Assembly (NCBI GenBank): GCA_017408185.1 | Contig: JAFQVE010000128.1 | Location: forward strand, 1 to 16,276 | Direction: 5' to 3' | Length of the DNA: 16,276 bases | DNA from: Oscillospiraceae bacterium | GTDB taxonomy: Bacteria > Bacillota_A > Clostridia > Oscillospirales > JAAYXM01 | Part shown: piece after piece, positions 14,438-16,276 of the stretch | Numbering within the stretch: the stretch's first letter is position 1 | How the letters are laid out: each line of letters opens with the position of its first letter | Translations under genes and position numbers: made by a program | Notes under the pieces: model-generated | Told to the model about the DNA's origin: nothing | The model's database searches: none | The model's input: only the letters and a program-made list of their open reading frames with translations

Positions 14438-15796
14438 ATGATTAATTCTTTTGACATTCTTGAAACTATAAAAATGATAGAAGAGGAGCACCTGGACATA
14501 CGCACCGTCACGATGGGTATATCTCTGCGCGACTGTTGCGGAAGCGATATAAAGCGAGTTGCCGACCGCGTTTATGACAAGGTTACCAAAACTGCGGAAA
14601 AGCTTGTCCAGACCGCAGACGGAATTGCATGCGAATACGGCATTCCAATCGTCAACAAGCGCGTTTCCGTAACGCCCGTTTCTCTTTTGGCGGATGCGTG
14701 TGAATCCTCCGATGTTCCCGTGCTTGCGCGTGCGCTCGACCGCGCGGCAGAGACACTTGGCATAAACTTTATCGGTGGCTACGGCGCGCTCGTCCACAAG
14801 GGCATGACGCGCGGCGACAAAAACCTTATCGAAACTCTTCCTGAAGCACTTTCGGAAACCGAACGCGTTTGCTCATTCGTAAACGTTGCAACCACCCGCG
14901 CCGGCATCAATATGGATGCCGTGAAAACCCTCGGTGAGCTTGTCTGCCGTATGGCGTATCTGACGCGAGAGCGCGAGAGCGTTGCGTGCGCGAAGTTCGT
15001 TGCATTTGCAAATGCAACCGAGGATAATCCCTTTATGGCAGGAGCTTTCCACGGCGTTGGCGAAGGCGAAGCCGTTATAAACGTCGGTGTTTCAGGTCCG
15101 GGCGTTGTTCACAAGGCAATAAAGCGCGCAGGGGATGTTAATCTCACCGACCTTGCAGAGGTGGTAAAGCGCACGGCGTTTAAGATTACGCGTGCAGGTC
15201 AGCTTGTCGCAAAAACTGCGGCAGAACGCCTTGGAATCCCCTTCGGTATCGTTGACCTCTCTCTTGCACCTACTCCCGCAATCGGCGACTCCGTCGCTCA
15301 TATCTTGGAGGAAATGGGGCTTTCTTCCGTTGGAAGCCACGGCACAACAGCAGCACTTGCACTTTTAAATGATGCAGTCAAAAAAGGCGGTGTTATGGCT
15401 TCTCCGCACGTCGGCGGTCTTTCCGGTGCGTTCATTCCGGTATCCGAGGATGCGGGAATGATAGAAGCCGCTTCAAAGGGATATCTCTCTTTCGATAAGT
15501 TAGAGGCAATGACCGCTGTTTGCTCAGTCGGTCTTGATATGATAGCAATACCGGGCGATACTCCGCCGGAGGTTATCTCCGCAATTATTGCAGACGAAAT
15601 CTCAATCGGTGTTGTAAATAACAAAACAACAGCTGTCCGCGTTATCCCCGCCTACGGCAAGGGTGTCGGCGATTTTGTTAATTACGGCGGGCTTCTCGGG
15701 GAGGCACCCGTTATGCCGATAAGCACCTGCTCGCCGAAGAAATTTATCTCACGCGGCGGACGCATTCCCGCACCTATCCACAGCCAGAGGAACTGA
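14438..15796 (+). CDS. PFL family protein (UPF0210/DUF711)
   Basis: The 452 residues match the UPF0210 (DUF711) family across their length: [15 protein letters not shown] (19-33), [33 protein letters not shown], an ENPF-like [12 protein letters not shown] segment, glycine-rich VGVSGPGVV and a conserved C-terminal half rich in Gly and Thr. It is related in name to pyruvate formate-lyase because of structural likeness, but the C-terminal glycyl-radical signature of that enzyme is not seen and the reaction is unknown. ATG 14438 follows GAGG at 14423, 18 bases after the ACT gene. The protein is cytoplasmic with no signal peptide. Its constant pairing with the ACT protein suggests a shared, ligand-controlled activity. 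Confidence 0.92.
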   Translation: MINSFDILETIKMIEEEHLDIRTVTMGISLRDCCGSDIKRVADRVYDKVTKTAEKLVQTADGIACEYGIPIVNKRVSVTPVSLLADACESSDVPVLARALDRAAETLGINFIGGYGALVHKGMTRGDKNLIETLPEALSETERVCSFVNVATTRAGINMDAVKTLGELVCRMAYLTRERESVACAKFVAFANATEDNPFMAGAFHGVGEGEAVINVGVSGPGVVHKAIKRAGDVNLTDLAEVVKRTAFKITRAGQLVAKTAAERLGIPFGIVDLSLAPTPAIGDSVAHILEEMGLSSVGSHGTTAALALLNDAVKKGGVMASPHVGGLSGAFIPVSEDAGMIEAASKGYLSFDKLEAMTAVCSVGLDMIAIPGDTPPEVISAIIADEISIGVVNNKTTAVRVIPAYGKGVGDFVNYGGLLGEAPVMPISTCSPKKFISRGGRIPAPIHSQRN

Positions 15797-15800
15797 TGCC

Positions 15801-16276
15801 GTGGAAAATGTAAGAAACGATGAGTTTTATATGCGTGAGGCGATAGCCCTTGCCCAAAAGGCAGAAGAGCTCGGAGAGGCTCCCGTCGGATGCGTAATCG
15901 TTCTTGACGGCGAGATTATCGGACGCGGATATAACCTTCGCGAGAGCAGCGGAAATCCGCTTACCCACGCTGAAATAATAGCAATCAACGAGGCGTGCCG
16001 CCATGTCGAGAGCTTCCGCCTTGTCGGATGTGAGCTTTATGTCACTCTTGAGCCTTGCCCTATGTGTGCCGGCGCGTGCATCAATTCAAGAGTAGAGCGC
16101 GTCATCTTCGGCGCATATGACCCCAAAGCCGGTTCCTGCGGCTCGGTGGTAAATCTGTTTGATTTGCCGTATAACCACAAACCGGCTCTTTGCGGCGGCG
16201 TGCTTGAAGAGGAGTGTGCATCGCTTCTTTCCCGCTTCTTTCTTTCGCTCCGCGAGCGCAATAAACTGCGAAAAAA
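15801..16276 (+). CDS. tadA: tRNA adenosine(34) deaminase TadA, 3' end outside window
   Basis: TadA converts A34 to inosine in the anticodon of tRNA-Arg(ACG). The 158 codons present include the zinc deaminase motifs THAEI with H56 and the proton shuttle E58, and LEPCPMC with C86 and C89. APVGCVIV (27-34) and VIFGAYDPKAG, typical of TadA, are also present. The start is GTG at 15801, eight bases after AGAGGAA; the ATG at 15796 hits a stop after four codons. There is no stop before 16276, but family length suggests that only a few residues are missing. It overlaps nothing and follows the PFL gene after four bases. Confidence 0.94.
   Translation, partial: MENVRNDEFYMREAIALAQKAEELGEAPVGCVIVLDGEIIGRGYNLRESSGNPLTHAEIIAINEACRHVESFRLVGCELYVTLEPCPMCAGACINSRVERVIFGAYDPKAGSCGSVVNLFDLPYNHKPALCGGVLEEECASLLSRFFLSLRERNKLRK

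Noticed and set aside
14438..15796. True pyruvate formate-lyase
   Set aside because: The sequence follows UPF0210 throughout, and the glycyl-radical motif near the C-terminus is absent.

Overview
The window looks like chromosomal DNA from an anaerobic, gut-type member of the Clostridia (Bacillota). It is only moderately GC-rich, genes start freely with GTG or TTG behind purine-rich GGAGG-type ribosome binding sites, and promoters are of the sigma-A TTGACA/TATAAT kind. The gene pairs lepA-hemW and ACT protein (UPF0237)-PFL protein (UPF0210) are familiar from that group. The genus cannot be named from the sequence alone. I saw no tRNA, rRNA, CRISPR array or transposase.

Layout. Region 1 (2-1807, minus, 3' end outside the window) is a secreted surface protein with a signal peptide, a DUF6273-like C-type-lectin-like domain and a cysteine-rich part. 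It was missed by a start-to-stop ORF search because its stop lies beyond base 1. A 228-base spacer full of small dyads separates it from a PHP-family histidinol-phosphatase gene (minus). Overlapping back-to-back promoters serve that gene and dusB (plus). dusB converges on the next operon and meets it at a perfect 19-bp hairpin that fills the space between the two stop codons.

Region 2 (3963-10374, all minus) is a five-gene catabolic operon. In transcription order it encodes a DeoR-family regulator, an FGGY sugar kinase, an L-fucose isomerase-like protein, a cytoplasmic glycoside-hydrolase-like barrel and a neutral-ceramidase-like hydrolase. The likely chemistry is release of a sugar or polyol from a conjugate, aldose-to-ketose isomerisation, then phosphorylation, under DeoR control. 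The substrate is not evident. There is no transporter and no aldolase in the window. The two hydrolases have unusual active-site residues. The control region has a perfect consensus promoter, three TTTC repeats spaced exactly 11 bp apart, a second promoter whose -10 lies in a dyad, and a hairpin that hides the kinase ribosome binding site. This operon is the best candidate for an undescribed system.

Region 3 (10639-16276, all plus) is a tightly packed housekeeping operon: cyclophilin, lepA, hemW, ACT-domain protein, PFL-family protein and tadA (cut by the window end). It starts from a strong promoter with a dyad over its start point. The 264 bases between regions 2 and 3 hold only the divergent control elements.
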